64,000 bases of DNA, taken from JAFCUW01 sp049897565. Its GTDB lineage: Bacteria > Pseudomonadota > Gammaproteobacteria > Burkholderiales > Burkholderiaceae_D. The notes beneath the pieces were generated by a model, which was given only the letters and a program-made list of their open reading frames with translations, had not been told where the DNA came from and did no database searches. This document shows, piece after piece, positions 31,227 through 40,415 of the stretch (its first letter is position 1; the number at the start of each line of letters is the position of its first letter). A program made the position numbers and the translations under genes. The stretch is from contig NZ_JAFCWM010000007.1 of assembly GCF_049897565.1 (NCBI RefSeq), positions 1-64,000 on the forward strand. The letters run 5' to 3'.

Positions 31227-31796
31227 ATGACAAAAAACTTCATTCTGGCCGGCATCGACTTCCATGCGCCGTCGGACCTGGTGGCGCGCCAGCTGATCGG
31301 CACCGTGCTGCTGGTCGACGGCGTTGGCGGGCGCATCGTTGAAACCGAAGCGTACGATCGGGAGGATCCGGCGTCGCACGCCTTTTCCGGCCCGACCGAG
31401 CGCAATGGCGCCATGTTCGGCGAGCCGGCCCATGCCTATGTGTACCGCTCGTATGGGATTCACTGGTGCCTCAATTTTGTCTGCCGCGAAAGCGGGCATG
31501 GCGCCGGGGTGCTGATCCGCGCCATCGAGCCGCTCGAAGGGCTCGACCGCATGCGCGAACGGCGTGGACTGGAGGCTGAGCGCCTGCTGTGTTCCGGCCC
31601 CGGCAAACTGTGCCAGGCGCTGGGCGTGTCGCGCCATCACAACGCGTTGGCGCTGGCGCTGCCGCCGTTCGCGCTGCGGGCGGCGCCGCAGCCGGTCGAG
31701 GTGGTGGCCGGCCCGCGCATCGGCATCTCCAAGGCGATGGATGTGCCGTGGCGCTTCGGGCTGGCAGGATCGCGCTTCGTCAGCCGGCCGTTCTAG
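31227..31796 (+). CDS. 3-methyladenine DNA glycosylase (AAG/Mpg family)
   Basis: A 189-aa AAG-type glycosylase that removes alkylated purines and hypoxanthine. The family marks are VARQLIGTVLLVDG, IVETEAYDREDPASHAF (catalytic Glu), RNGAMFGEPAHAYVYRSYGIHWCLNFV and GPGKLCQALGV. ATG at 31227; it ends within the convergent chemoreceptor gene (4-bp overlap). With Ada and the hypoxanthine glycosylase it forms part of the region's repair complement, though not in one operon. Confidence 0.95.
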   Translation: MTKNFILAGIDFHAPSDLVARQLIGTVLLVDGVGGRIVETEAYDREDPASHAFSGPTERNGAMFGEPAHAYVYRSYGIHWCLNFVCRESGHGAGVLIRAIEPLEGLDRMRERRGLEAERLLCSGPGKLCQALGVSRHHNALALALPPFALRAAPQPVEVVAGPRIGISKAMDVPWRFGLAGSRFVSRPF

Positions 31797-33496
31797 ACTT
31801 TCTTGCGCGCGGCCTGCGCGGCGCGTCCCTGCAGCGCGCGCGGTGCGGCGCCGCGCATGCCGCTGTGCGCTGAACGGCGTTCGGCCGGATCATGGAAGCC
31901 GGCATCGGGCTCGGCGCCATCGGGCGCTTCGGCCGCCGCCGCCGTATCCTCGCCCTCGATCTTGAAGATCGACACCGCTTCGGCCAGGTTGATGGTCTGC
32001 TCGTGCAGGCTGGCCGCGGCCGCCGCCGCCTGTTCCACCAGCGCCGCGTTCTGCTGCGTCATGTCGTCCATCTGGCCGACCGCGTGATTGACTTCGGCGA
32101 TGCCGTCGGCCTGCTCGGAGCTGGCCACGCTGATGCGCGCGATAATGTCGTTGACCTGCTGGACCGAGGCGACGATATTGCCCATGCTGCTGCCGGCCTC
32201 GTTGACCGACGCGCTGCCGCCGTCGATGATGGCGACCGAGGCGGCGATCAGCGACTTGATCTCCTTGGCCGCCGCCGCCGACCGCTGCGCCAGCGTGCGC
32301 ACTTCCGATGCGACCACCGCAAAGCCGCGTCCCTGCTCGCCGGCGCGCGCCGCTTCGACGGCGGCGTTGAGCGCCAGGATATTGGTCTGGAACGAGATGC
32401 CGTCGATGACGCCGATGATCTCGACGATCTTGCGCGAACTGGCCTTGATCGACTCCATCGTGTTGACCGCGCGGTCGACCGCCTTGCCGCCGTTGGCCGC
32501 CAGCGTCGCCGCGCTGGCTGCCAGCTCGGTGGCGAGCCGCGCGTTGTTGGCGTTTTCCTTGACCGCCACCGTCAGCGTCTCCATCGCGCTGGCGGTCTGT
32601 TCGAGCGAGCCGGCCTGCATCTCGGTGCGGGTCGACAGGTCCAGGTTGCCGGTGGCGATTTCCTGCGACGCGGTGTCGATCGAGCGCACCGAGGCCAGGA
32701 TCCGGCGTAGCGTCGTGGTCAGCTTGGCGATGGTGTGATCGAGCGCGCGCGAGGTGGCGGCAATCTCGTCGCGGCCATCGTTGCCGGCGCCGACCGCCAG
32801 CCGGCCTTCGGCCAGTTCACCCATCACGTCGGCCATCGCGCGGATATCGCCCAGCATCGCGCGCCGCACCATCACGGTGGCCAGCAGCGACAGCGCGATC
32901 GACAGCACGACCAGGCCGGCCATGGTCGCTACCTGCACGCGGAAATCGGCCTTCGCGGCGCTGAAGGCGCTTTCGCTGAGGGTGCGCTCGAGCGCCGACA
33001 ATGCCCCCAGCTGGTTGTTGAGCAGACCGAACTCCTTTTCCGCCTTGCTCATCGAGGCGGTCGCAGTCGACTGGTCGACCTGGGCCAGTTCGATCGTCTG
33101 CTGCACGCTCTTGCGGTAGGCCACCAGCGCGGCGCTGCAGGCGTCGATGATCTTGCGTTCGGCCGGATCGGCCACCGCCGCCAGCGCGGCCAGCTGCGCC
33201 GCGATCGCGGCCTGCTTCTTGCCGATGTCGGCGGTCAAGCCGTCGAGCCGCGCCTGCGCGAAGCTGCCGTTGATCCAGGCCAGCAGCTGGTAGACGCTGC
33301 CGTGCACGTACTTGGCGTCGCCCGACACGTCGGCGGCCGCCTTCAGGCGCGCCGCGCGCACCTGCACCAGGTTTTCCAGCGAGGCGTTCTGCCGCACCAT
33401 GCCGTAATAGGCGCTGCCGGCGGTAAACAGCAGCAGGATCAGCACCAGCCCTGGCGCCAGCAACAATTTAGGGCCAATGCGCAATTTTTTCAGCAT
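31793..33496 (-). CDS. methyl-accepting chemotaxis protein
   Basis: A 567-aa chemoreceptor: membrane helix (about 8-30), a periplasmic four-helix-bundle-like domain (about 35-185), a second membrane helix (VATMAGLVVLSIALSLLATVMV), HAMP, and a signalling domain with the hairpin tip EIIGVIDGISFQTNILALNAAVEAARAGEQGRGFAVVASEVRTLAQRS region. The C-terminal tail is long, with no NWETF pentapeptide. ATG 33496 has GGGAG at correct spacing; ATG 33517 does not. Lies 54 bp behind the secreted Cache protein gene and probably forms an operon with it. Confidence 0.95.
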   Translation of the reverse strand: MLKKLRIGPKLLLAPGLVLILLLFTAGSAYYGMVRQNASLENLVQVRAARLKAAADVSGDAKYVHGSVYQLLAWINGSFAQARLDGLTADIGKKQAAIAAQLAALAAVADPAERKIIDACSAALVAYRKSVQQTIELAQVDQSTATASMSKAEKEFGLLNNQLGALSALERTLSESAFSAAKADFRVQVATMAGLVVLSIALSLLATVMVRRAMLGDIRAMADVMGELAEGRLAVGAGNDGRDEIAATSRALDHTIAKLTTTLRRILASVRSIDTASQEIATGNLDLSTRTEMQAGSLEQTASAMETLTVAVKENANNARLATELAASAATLAANGGKAVDRAVNTMESIKASSRKIVEIIGVIDGISFQTNILALNAAVEAARAGEQGRGFAVVASEVRTLAQRSAAAAKEIKSLIAASVAIIDGGSASVNEAGSSMGNIVASVQQVNDIIARISVASSEQADGIAEVNHAVGQMDDMTQQNAALVEQAAAAAASLHEQTINLAEAVSIFKIEGEDTAAAAEAPDGAEPDAGFHDPAERRSAHSGMRGAAPRALQGRAAQAARKKV

Positions 33497-33550
33497 GCCA
33501 ACTCCCGCCTGTGACATAAGGAAGACGGCGGCGCCAGGCGCCGCCGCGGT

Positions 33551-34000
33551 TTATTTCTTGTAGATGCCGGCCTCGAGCGTGACCTCGCTGACCCGGTAGA
33601 TATAGGTGGTCTTGTCTTCGACTTTGCCGCTGGCGGGATTCTTGAACTTGTAGTCGACCCAGCCTTTGCCTTTCGACTTGGCCAGCTCGAGAATCTCGCG
33701 GCGAAACAGCTTGCCGTCGGCGTCGGGCACGTCGACCAGGTCCTTGCCGATCATCGCCGGGTTGACCGGATTGGCCAGAATCACGCCCTTGTTGTCGCGC
33801 ATCGTCAGGTACAGCGGGCCCTGGACGTAGTCGGCATCCTTGGCGTTGATGCGCTTGATCATCTCGTCCTTGCTGTTGGTCTTCATGAAGGCGACGCCTT
33901 TTTCGACCATCGAGATGGCGTCCTTTTCGGTCGGTTCGGCGGCCATGGCGAACGGCGAGCAGCTGATGGCGGCGAGCAGGATGGCACTGGTCAGTTTCAT
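33551..34000 (-). CDS. secreted single-Cache domain protein
   Basis: A 149-aa protein with a signal peptide (MKLTSAILLAAISCSPFAMA) followed by a Cache-type sensory domain: AISMVEKGVAFMKTNSKDEMIKRINAKD, GPLYLTMRDNKGVILANPVNPAMIGKDLVDVPDADGK and a C-terminal WVDYKFKNPASGKVEDKTTYIYRV segment. Cache domains bind small organic acids or amines and are normally fused to chemoreceptors. Here the domain is free and stands directly upstream of a receptor, suggesting it is a periplasmic ligand-binding partner. Upstream 264 bp to the FAD protein gene contain no further gene. Confidence 0.85.
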   Translation of the reverse strand: MKLTSAILLAAISCSPFAMAAEPTEKDAISMVEKGVAFMKTNSKDEMIKRINAKDADYVQGPLYLTMRDNKGVILANPVNPAMIGKDLVDVPDADGKLFRREILELAKSKGKGWVDYKFKNPASGKVEDKTTYIYRVSEVTLEAGIYKK

Positions 34001-34264
34001 TGTTTCCTCCGGGAAATTGATTAACGGTATCTACTCTACCGCCGCGGAATCGGCCCGCATTTGCGCACGCGCAAATGCACGCAACACCGCTGCCGCCACC
34101 GGCACTGCGACTGGCACAGGTGCGCGCGTTTGCCCCGTTGAGTTGACGCAATTTGTGCCGCGATATCTGCTCGTATGATTCCCCATCGGAAATAATTTGT
34201 TACAGAAAGTGTCTTGTTCCGATTCATCCTGCCTGACACCCAACTCCCACCTCACGAGGCGCAC

Positions 34265-36298
34265 ATGTACAAGATTGCAATCATCGGCCTGGGGCCGCGC
34301 GGCCTATCGGTATTCGACCGCATCATCGCGTATGCCCGCAACGATTCGTCCGCCACGCCGCTTGATTTGTACCTGTTCGACAGCAAGGAGTTCGGCCCTG
34401 GCTGCCACACCACCGACCAGGCCGACCATCTGCTGGTCAATACCGTGGCCTGCCAGATGACCCAGTTTTCCGACGACACCGTGCGCGGCGCCGGCCCGCT
34501 GCTGTACGGGCCATCGTTCGCCGACTGGCTCAGCAGCAACCGCGCCGCCAGCGGCGCGCGCGCCGAGATCGACCGCAACGGCTACTATTCGCGCGCCCTG
34601 TTCGGCGACTACCTGCGCTGGGGCTTCGAGTACCTCAAGAAGCTCGCGCCCCCGCACATGACGATCTTCCTGCACAACTACGCCGGCGTTGACGACCTGT
34701 CGTGGCAGGACGACCAGTGGCACGTGTCGTACGACGGCTGCGCGTTCCTGGCCGATTTCGTCTACCTGACCACCGGCCACGCGCGCAAGGTGCTGACCGA
34801 ATCGGAACGCACGCTGACGCTGACGGTCGACGCCGCGCGCAGCCGCAATCCGCGCCTGCAGCTGGTGCTCGAGCCTTACCCGATCCGCAACGCCGTATCG
34901 AGCGTGACCGCCATCGACACCATCGCCATCGAGGGCATGGGCCTGACCAGCTTCGACCTGATCGCACAGCTGACCCAGGGCCGCGGCGGCAAATTCGAAG
35001 CGTGCGGAAAAATGGAGGCGGCCGGACGGCTGCGCTACCGGCCGTCCGGCCACGAGCCGCAGATCCTGCTGTACTCGCGCTCAGGCCTGCCGTTGACGGC
35101 GCGCGCGGTCAACCAGAAGGGCGTGTTCGGCCAGTACAAGCCGAAATTTCTCACCTTCGCCAAGGTCGAGGCGCTGCGCCTCGAAGCCGACGGCGGCCAA
35201 CTCGATTTCGAAAAGCAGATCATCCCGCTGCTGTGGTGCGACATGCAGTTCGCCTATTACTTCGCGTACATGCACAAGCGGCGCGACAAGATCGCCGCCC
35301 TCATGTTCAGCAACGAGTTCATGGCCTGCGACGGAGCCGGCGCGCGCCAGGCGCTGATCGACCGCCATATCGACAAGCGCGAACAGCTGTCGTGGGAAAA
35401 GCTGGTCGACCCGATCCCGGTGCTGGCGCTAAAGAGCCGGCGCCAGTACGACGACTGGCTGCGCGGCCACATGTGGCGCGACTACGAGCACGCCTGCCTG
35501 GGCAACCTCGACGGGCCGCTCAAGTCTGCCTGCGACGTCCTGCGCGACGTGCGCGACGTGGTGCGCAGCGCGATCGACTTCGGTGGCCTGTACGAGCACT
35601 CGCACCGCTGGGTGCTGTCCGAATTCTTGCCCATCATGAATCGGCTGGCGGTCGGTCCGCCCAAGGAACGCATCGCTCAGATGCTGGCGCTAATGGACGC
35701 CGGCGCCGTACGCGCCGATTTCGGACCTGGCGCCAGGTGCGAGCTTGACGAAAGCCGCGCGTCGTTTGTGGTGCAGAGCCACTGGCCGGGCGAAGCGGCC
35801 AGCGCCAACGTGCTGGTGCGCGGGCGCGCCTCTCTGCCAGGGCCGCTGGAAGACAAGTCGCCACTGATGCGCAAGCTGGTGCAGCGCGGGATCGTGCGCC
35901 CGTTCATGAACGGCCAGTTCCACCCGGGCGGCATCACGGTCGATCGCAACATGAACGTGGTGGCGCACGACGGCGCCGCGCAGACTACCCTGTGGGCGCT
36001 GGGCACCCTGGTCGAAGGCTGCAAGTTCTACACCTTCGTGCTGCCGCGTCCCGGCGCCAATTCCACCACCATGGTCGACGCCGGCCGCGCGGTCGGCCAC
36101 ATGATGGACGCGATCGCCGCGCGCAAGGCGGCCGGCCTGCACGCCCGGCGCGACAGCGAGTACGAAGACGGCATGCGGTTCGAAGCATCGCGGATGGTGC
36201 CTGGCGCGGCCGATCACCTGGCGTTTCACGTGCCGGTCGACGAGCCGCGCCGGCAGCTGGCCGATCAGGCGCAGTCTTTGGACGACGTGCAGTCCTGA
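34265..36298 (+). CDS. FAD/NAD(P)-binding protein (HpyO/Asp-N-hydroxylase-like)
   Basis: A 677-aa protein that begins with the dinucleotide-binding motif IAIIGLGPRGLSVFDRI (GxGPRG at 8-13), as in the FAD-NAD(P)-binding family PF13454. It keeps a second glycine-rich stretch at IAIEGMGLTSFDLIAQL and a C-terminal substrate part ending GANSTTMVDAGRAVGHMMDAIAA. Homologues often stand in siderophore or secondary-metabolite clusters; the reaction is not known. The stop overlaps the ATG of the MFS gene (TGATG), so enzyme and exporter are coupled. Confidence 0.8.
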   Translation: MYKIAIIGLGPRGLSVFDRIIAYARNDSSATPLDLYLFDSKEFGPGCHTTDQADHLLVNTVACQMTQFSDDTVRGAGPLLYGPSFADWLSSNRAASGARAEIDRNGYYSRALFGDYLRWGFEYLKKLAPPHMTIFLHNYAGVDDLSWQDDQWHVSYDGCAFLADFVYLTTGHARKVLTESERTLTLTVDAARSRNPRLQLVLEPYPIRNAVSSVTAIDTIAIEGMGLTSFDLIAQLTQGRGGKFEACGKMEAAGRLRYRPSGHEPQILLYSRSGLPLTARAVNQKGVFGQYKPKFLTFAKVEALRLEADGGQLDFEKQIIPLLWCDMQFAYYFAYMHKRRDKIAALMFSNEFMACDGAGARQALIDRHIDKREQLSWEKLVDPIPVLALKSRRQYDDWLRGHMWRDYEHACLGNLDGPLKSACDVLRDVRDVVRSAIDFGGLYEHSHRWVLSEFLPIMNRLAVGPPKERIAQMLALMDAGAVRADFGPGARCELDESRASFVVQSHWPGEAASANVLVRGRASLPGPLEDKSPLMRKLVQRGIVRPFMNGQFHPGGITVDRNMNVVAHDGAAQTTLWALGTLVEGCKFYTFVLPRPGANSTTMVDAGRAVGHMMDAIAARKAAGLHARRDSEYEDGMRFEASRMVPGAADHLAFHVPVDEPRRQLADQAQSLDDVQS

Positions 36299-37503
36299 TG
36301 GCCGGCGGCGCAGCGCACCCGCGCGAGGCGTGGCCCGGCCTGTGCGGCATGGCCGCCACGCTGACCGGCGTTGGCATCGGCCGCTTCGCGTACGTGGCGA
36401 TCCTGCCGCTGCTGGTGCAGCAGGCCTGGTGCAGCCGCACCGCCGCCGGCTACCTTGGCGCTGCCAACCTGGCCGGCTACTTCCTCGGCATCGGCATCGC
36501 CGCCTGGCTGTCGCGCCGCTGCAGCGCCGGCCGCATGGTACAGGCGTCGATGCTGCTGTGCGCACTGAGCTTTTTCAGCTGCGCCTGGCAAGGCGGCGGG
36601 CTGGCCTGGTTCCTGTGCTGTCGCACCGTTGCCGGCGCCTGCGGCGCCATCCTGATGGTGCAGGCGCCGGTGCTGATCCTGCCGCGCACCGATGCGGCGC
36701 GGCGCGGGCGCGTCGGCGGCGTGATCTTCTCCGGTGTCGGCCTTGGCATCGTTGCCGCCGCCACCGTGGTGCCTTCGCTGGTGCGGCATGGCCTGGCGGC
36801 CACCTGGCTCACGCTCGGCGGCATCTGCCTGCTGCTCACCATCTCCACCTGGCGCTACTGGCAGCAGGCGCCGGCGCAGCGGGCCGCGCCCGCCGGGCCG
36901 TGGCGCCTTGCCTGGCCGCGCTTTCCGGCGCCGGTCGCGCTGCTGCTGGCCGCGTATGCGTTAAACGCCGTCGGCTACCTGCCGCACACCTTGTTCTGGG
37001 CCGACTACATCACCGGCGAATTGCAGCGCCCATTGGCCGAAGCGGGCTTTTTCTGGGCCTGCTTCGGCGCCGGCGCCGCCTGCGGGCCGTACCTGACCGG
37101 CGTCATCGCCGACCGCATCGGACTGACCGCCACGCTGTTCATCGCCTTCTCGCTGAAGGCCGCCGGCGTGGCGCTGCCGCTGTTTGCCGACGGCGCCGTG
37201 GCGCTCCTGGTGTCGTTGGTGCTGGTCGGCTTCTTCTCGCCCGGTATCGTCGGCGCCGCCTCGGGCTACGCGCTCGAAATCGGCGGCGCCGACAATCACC
37301 GGCGCTACTGGACGGCGATGAATTTCGGCTTCTCGCTGGCGCAGGCCGGCGCCGCCAGCGCGATGGTATGGCTGATGGGCGCGCGCCTGTCGTATGCGCT
37401 GCTGTTCGTCATCAGCAGCAGCGCCCTGGCCATCTCCGCACTGTGCATCGGCGCCATTGCGCTGCTGCGCCAGCGCGACGCGCAGCTCATGCTGCGGGCC
37501 TGA
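36298..37503 (+). CDS. YbfB/YjiJ-family MFS transporter
   Basis: A 401-aa twelve-helix major facilitator protein. N-terminal LTGVGIGRFAYVAILPLLVQ and the GYLGAANLAGYFLGIG stretch are the marks of the YbfB/YjiJ family. It overlaps the preceding FAD-protein gene by one base, which suggests export of that enzyme's product (inference). The frame continues upstream inside the previous gene, which is not coding in that frame. Confidence 0.9.
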   Translation: MAGGAAHPREAWPGLCGMAATLTGVGIGRFAYVAILPLLVQQAWCSRTAAGYLGAANLAGYFLGIGIAAWLSRRCSAGRMVQASMLLCALSFFSCAWQGGGLAWFLCCRTVAGACGAILMVQAPVLILPRTDAARRGRVGGVIFSGVGLGIVAAATVVPSLVRHGLAATWLTLGGICLLLTISTWRYWQQAPAQRAAPAGPWRLAWPRFPAPVALLLAAYALNAVGYLPHTLFWADYITGELQRPLAEAGFFWACFGAGAACGPYLTGVIADRIGLTATLFIAFSLKAAGVALPLFADGAVALLVSLVLVGFFSPGIVGAASGYALEIGGADNHRRYWTAMNFGFSLAQAGAASAMVWLMGARLSYALLFVISSSALAISALCIGAIALLRQRDAQLMLRA

Positions 37504-37574
37504 CGACGGGACTGTCGCGCCGGCGGCGCGACCGGTTAGAATGCCGCCTTGGCATCTACTCCCGAAAGCAGAAT

Positions 37575-38438
37575 ATGAAACTGGTCCGATACGGCCGTCC
37601 CGGCAAGGAAAAACCTGGCCTGATCGACGACGAGGGCAGGCTGCGCAGCCTCGCCGGCGAACTTGACGACATCGGTCCCGAGACCCTGTCGGACAAGGCG
37701 CTGCGCAAGCTCGCCAAGATCGATCCGGCCAGCCTGCCGCTGGTGCGCGGCACGCCACGCTTCGGTGTGCCGTTGACAGGCATCGGCAAATTCATCGGCA
37801 TCGGACTCAATTACGCCGACCACGCCGCCGAAACGAACATGCCGATTCCGCTTGAACCGATCGTCTTCATGAAGGCGCTATCGTGCCTGTCCGGCCCCGA
37901 CGACCCGGTGCGCCTGCCACCTGGCTCCAAGAAGACGGACTGGGAGGTCGAGCTGGGGGTGGTGATCGGCACCCGTGCGCAGTACGTCGACGAGGCCGAC
38001 GCGCTCGATTACGTGGCCGGCTTTTGCGTCGTCAACGACGTCTCCGAACGCGCCTTCCAGTTCCAGAGTTCGCAGTGGGACAAGGGCAAGGGCTGCGATA
38101 CCTTCGGCCCGGTCGGCCCATGGCTGGTCACGCGCGACGAAGTCATGGACCCGCAGCGCCTCGACCTGTACCTCGAACTGAACGGCAAGCGAATGCAGAC
38201 CGGCTGCACCGAGACGATGGTGTTTACCGTGGCGCAGCTGGTGAGCTACCTGTCGCGCTTCATGACGCTCGAACCGGGCGACATCATCGCCACCGGCACG
38301 CCGCCTGGCGTGGGCATGGGCCGCACGCCGCCGCGCTTCCTGAAACCGGGCGACACGCTGCGACTCGGCATCGCCGGCCTCGGCGAACAGCAGCAGTCTA
38401 TCGTCGCCGCCGACACCGCTGCCAGGCGCGCGCGCTGA
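37575..38438 (+). CDS. fumarylacetoacetate hydrolase family protein
   Basis: A 287-aa FAH-fold enzyme: FIGIGLNYADHAAETNMPIP, the metal ligands in DWEVELGVVIG, the lid segment GFCVVNDVSERAFQF, KGCDTFGPVGPW, and IIATGTPPGVGMG. FAH-family enzymes hydrolyse or decarboxylate beta-diketo acids (acylpyruvase, ureidoglycolate lyase-like and homoprotocatechuate isomerase types); the exact substrate cannot be told. ATG 37575 starts the homologous region. A strong terminator follows at 38503. Confidence 0.92.
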   Translation: MKLVRYGRPGKEKPGLIDDEGRLRSLAGELDDIGPETLSDKALRKLAKIDPASLPLVRGTPRFGVPLTGIGKFIGIGLNYADHAAETNMPIPLEPIVFMKALSCLSGPDDPVRLPPGSKKTDWEVELGVVIGTRAQYVDEADALDYVAGFCVVNDVSERAFQFQSSQWDKGKGCDTFGPVGPWLVTRDEVMDPQRLDLYLELNGKRMQTGCTETMVFTVAQLVSYLSRFMTLEPGDIIATGTPPGVGMGRTPPRFLKPGDTLRLGIAGLGEQQQSIVAADTAARRAR

Positions 38439-38502
38439 TCGCCACACGGGCAAAGAGCTGACCTCCACCGTCAAGATGCCGACAACGCCCGCGGTGCCGA
38501 TC

Positions 38503-38527
38503 AGGCGCTCAGGCGAGCGCCTTTTTT
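38503..38527 (+). terminator. terminator after the FAH-family gene
   Basis: AGGCGCTC (38503-38510) pairs with GAGCGCCT (38515-38522) across the loop AGGC, followed by five T. It overlaps the last codons of the convergent 65-aa gene. Confidence 0.85.
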
Positions 38528-38706
38528 GCTGCTTCTTCCGGCGTCAGGCCGTCATAAAACTGGTCGGTGAACCACTCGACCTCGTCCTCGATATGTTCCT
38601 GCGCCTGCGCCAGCGTGGCGCCGCCGGCGACCAGGAATTTTTCCACTTCGATGCACCAGTTAATCAGTGCCATCGTCTCTTCGTCGAGTTCTTCTTTCTT
38701 CGCCAT
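38509..38706 (-). CDS. 65-aa hypothetical protein
   Basis: A small acidic protein (MAKKEELDEETMALINWC...) with an N-terminal helix, a segment VEKFLVAGGATLAQAQEHIEDEVEWFTDQFYDG and a closing helix TPEEAAKKALA. ATG 38706 is preferred over 38712 because GGGAG lies at proper distance from it. It stands 22 bp behind an 88-aa gene on the same strand; the pair may be functionally linked. No recognised family. Confidence 0.65.
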   Translation of the reverse strand: MAKKEELDEETMALINWCIEVEKFLVAGGATLAQAQEHIEDEVEWFTDQFYDGLTPEEAAKKALA

Positions 38707-38728
38707 CGTCATTCTCCCGCTATCGTGA

Positions 38729-38995
38729 TCAGGCCGCGAGGCTTTTGGTCAGCAGGTCGGCGACCAGCTGGTTCAGGTCGACGTTGCGTTCCTTTGCCTG
38801 CGTTTGCAGTTGCAGCACCAGATCGCTGTTGAGCTTGACGGCAAACGGCACCAGGCCTGCTGCCTGATCGAGCTTGCGCTGTTCGCGGCGGTCGACTGGG
38901 ACCGCGCCGCTGTTGCCGAAACCGCCGGCGCCAGGGGCGACCATCTGGCCCATCAATTTCTTGGCGTCGCTCTTTGCCATGCCGGTTTTTTTCAT
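38729..38995 (-). CDS. 88-aa hypothetical protein with RHH-like C-terminus
   Basis: The N-terminal half is Gly/Ala-rich and unstructured (KKLMGQMVAPGAGGFGNSG); the C-terminal half LVPFAVKLNSDLVLQLQTQAKERNVDLNQLVADLLTKSLAA looks like a ribbon-helix-helix unit (a strand followed by two helices). It could be a small DNA-binding or antitoxin-type protein. An in-frame ATG at 38980 is another possible start. Paired with the 65-aa gene downstream. Confidence 0.65.
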   Translation of the reverse strand: MKKTGMAKSDAKKLMGQMVAPGAGGFGNSGAVPVDRREQRKLDQAAGLVPFAVKLNSDLVLQLQTQAKERNVDLNQLVADLLTKSLAA

Positions 38996-39120
38996 GTGAG
39001 GCTTTCTGTTGATGTTGTTCGTGGAATTTTACGCCGCCGGAAAATCGGCGGCGCTTCTTACAATGGATAGCCTGAACCGTCATTGTTGCCAATGACGGTT
39101 TGAACGCGGCGGTGGAGGCG

Positions 39121-39789
39121 TCAGGCCAGCACTTTTTTCAGCCAGGCGCCGATGTCGTCGACTTCTTCCTGGCACAGCGAGTGCTGCATCGGATATTCAT
39201 GCCACTCGACCTGGTAGCCCATCGCCTTGAGTGCGTCGCGCGACTGTTCGGCGCGCACGATCGGGACGACGCCGTCGCTGCGGCCGTGCGCCATGAAGAT
39301 CGGCGTGTCGAGGCTCTCTTCGGTGCGTTCGGCGGCGACGGTGGCGGCCACCGGCAGGTAGCCCGACAGGCATAGCAGGCCTGCCAGCTTTTCAGGGTGG
39401 CGCACGCCGGTCTGCAAGGTCATCGCGCAGCCTTGCGAAAAGCCGGCCAGGATGATGCGGTTCGCCTTGATGCCGCGCGCTTTTTCGCGCGCGATCAGCG
39501 CCTCGATCTGCTGCTGCGAGCGACGCAGGCCGGCGTCGTCTTCGCGCCGCACCAGGTCGGCGTTGCTGATGTCGTACCAGGCGCGCATCACGTAGCCGCC
39601 GTTGACGGTCACCGGAATCTGGTCCGCATGCGGAAAGACGAAGCGGATGCCCGGCAGGCCGGTCAGGTCAAGCTCGCGCACCAGCGGCACGAAGTCGTTG
39701 CCGTCGGCGCCCAGGCCGTGCATCCAGATGACCGCCACTTCCGGATTTGGCGCGGTCTCGATTTCGATGTTTTCAAGAAGTTGGGTCAT
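39121..39789 (-). CDS. carboxylesterase/lysophospholipase-like alpha/beta hydrolase
   Basis: A 222-aa serine hydrolase of the phospholipase/carboxylesterase family (PF02230). Ser118 in AGFSQGCAM is the nucleophile, IFMAHGRSDGVVPI carries the acid and EYPMQHSL the His. N-terminal VAVIWMHGLGADGNDFVPLV is the oxyanion-hole region. Likely cleaves short-chain esters or lysophospholipids. ATG 39789 was chosen; the longer frame overlaps mog. Ten bp behind mog. Confidence 0.94.
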   Translation of the reverse strand: MTQLLENIEIETAPNPEVAVIWMHGLGADGNDFVPLVRELDLTGLPGIRFVFPHADQIPVTVNGGYVMRAWYDISNADLVRREDDAGLRRSQQQIEALIAREKARGIKANRIILAGFSQGCAMTLQTGVRHPEKLAGLLCLSGYLPVAATVAAERTEESLDTPIFMAHGRSDGVVPIVRAEQSRDALKAMGYQVEWHEYPMQHSLCQEEVDDIGAWLKKVLA

Positions 39790-39800
39790 GCGGCTTCCAA

Positions 39801-40415
39801 TCAGGGTTGAGGGCGCAGCGCCGATTTGGGCCGGAACGCCTTGCAGACGGCAGGATCGGTTTCCATGTACGGCCCGCCGATCAGGTCCACGCAATACGGC
39901 ACCGCGGCGAAGATGCCGCCGACGAGCTGCTTGCCGTCGGCGTCCTTCAGGCCCTCCAGCGTCTCCTTGATGGCCTTCGGCTGGCCGGGCAGGTTCATGA
40001 TCAGCGCGGCGTGGTCAAGCGTTTCGCGGATCACCGCCAGCTGGCGCGACAGGATCGCGGTCGGCACAAAGTGAAGGCTGATCTGGCGCATCTGCTCGCC
40101 GAAGCCGGGCATCTCCTTGGTTGCTACCGCCAGCGTCGCCTCGGGCGTCACGTCGCGCCGGGCCGGCCCGGTGCCGCCGGTGGTCAGCACCAGGTGGCAG
40201 CGCTGCAGGTCCACCAATTCGACCAGCGTCGCTTCGATCTGCGCGCGCTCGTCGGCGATCAGGCGCGTCTCGACGCGGTACGGCGTGGTCAACGCCGAAG
40301 CGAGCCAGTCCGACAGCGCCGGAAGGCCCTTGTCCTCGTACACGCCGCCGCTGGCGCGGTCCGACACCGACACCAGGCCGACGACCAGCACGTCGTTATT
40401 CGTCGTCGGACTCAT
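39801..40415 (-). CDS. mog: molybdopterin adenylyltransferase
   Basis: A 204-aa MogA-type enzyme that adenylylates molybdopterin before molybdate insertion. Motifs: VGLVSVSDRASGGVYEDKGLPAL, LTTGGTGPARRDVTPEAT and the IMNLPGQPKAIKETL segment. It overlaps darP by 20 bp and precedes the esterase, so darP-mog-esterase form a minus-strand operon. Length and the C-terminal VDLIGGPYMET block favour MogA over MoaB. Confidence 0.95.
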   Translation of the reverse strand: MSPTTNNDVLVVGLVSVSDRASGGVYEDKGLPALSDWLASALTTPYRVETRLIADERAQIEATLVELVDLQRCHLVLTTGGTGPARRDVTPEATLAVATKEMPGFGEQMRQISLHFVPTAILSRQLAVIRETLDHAALIMNLPGQPKAIKETLEGLKDADGKQLVGGIFAAVPYCVDLIGGPYMETDPAVCKAFRPKSALRPQP

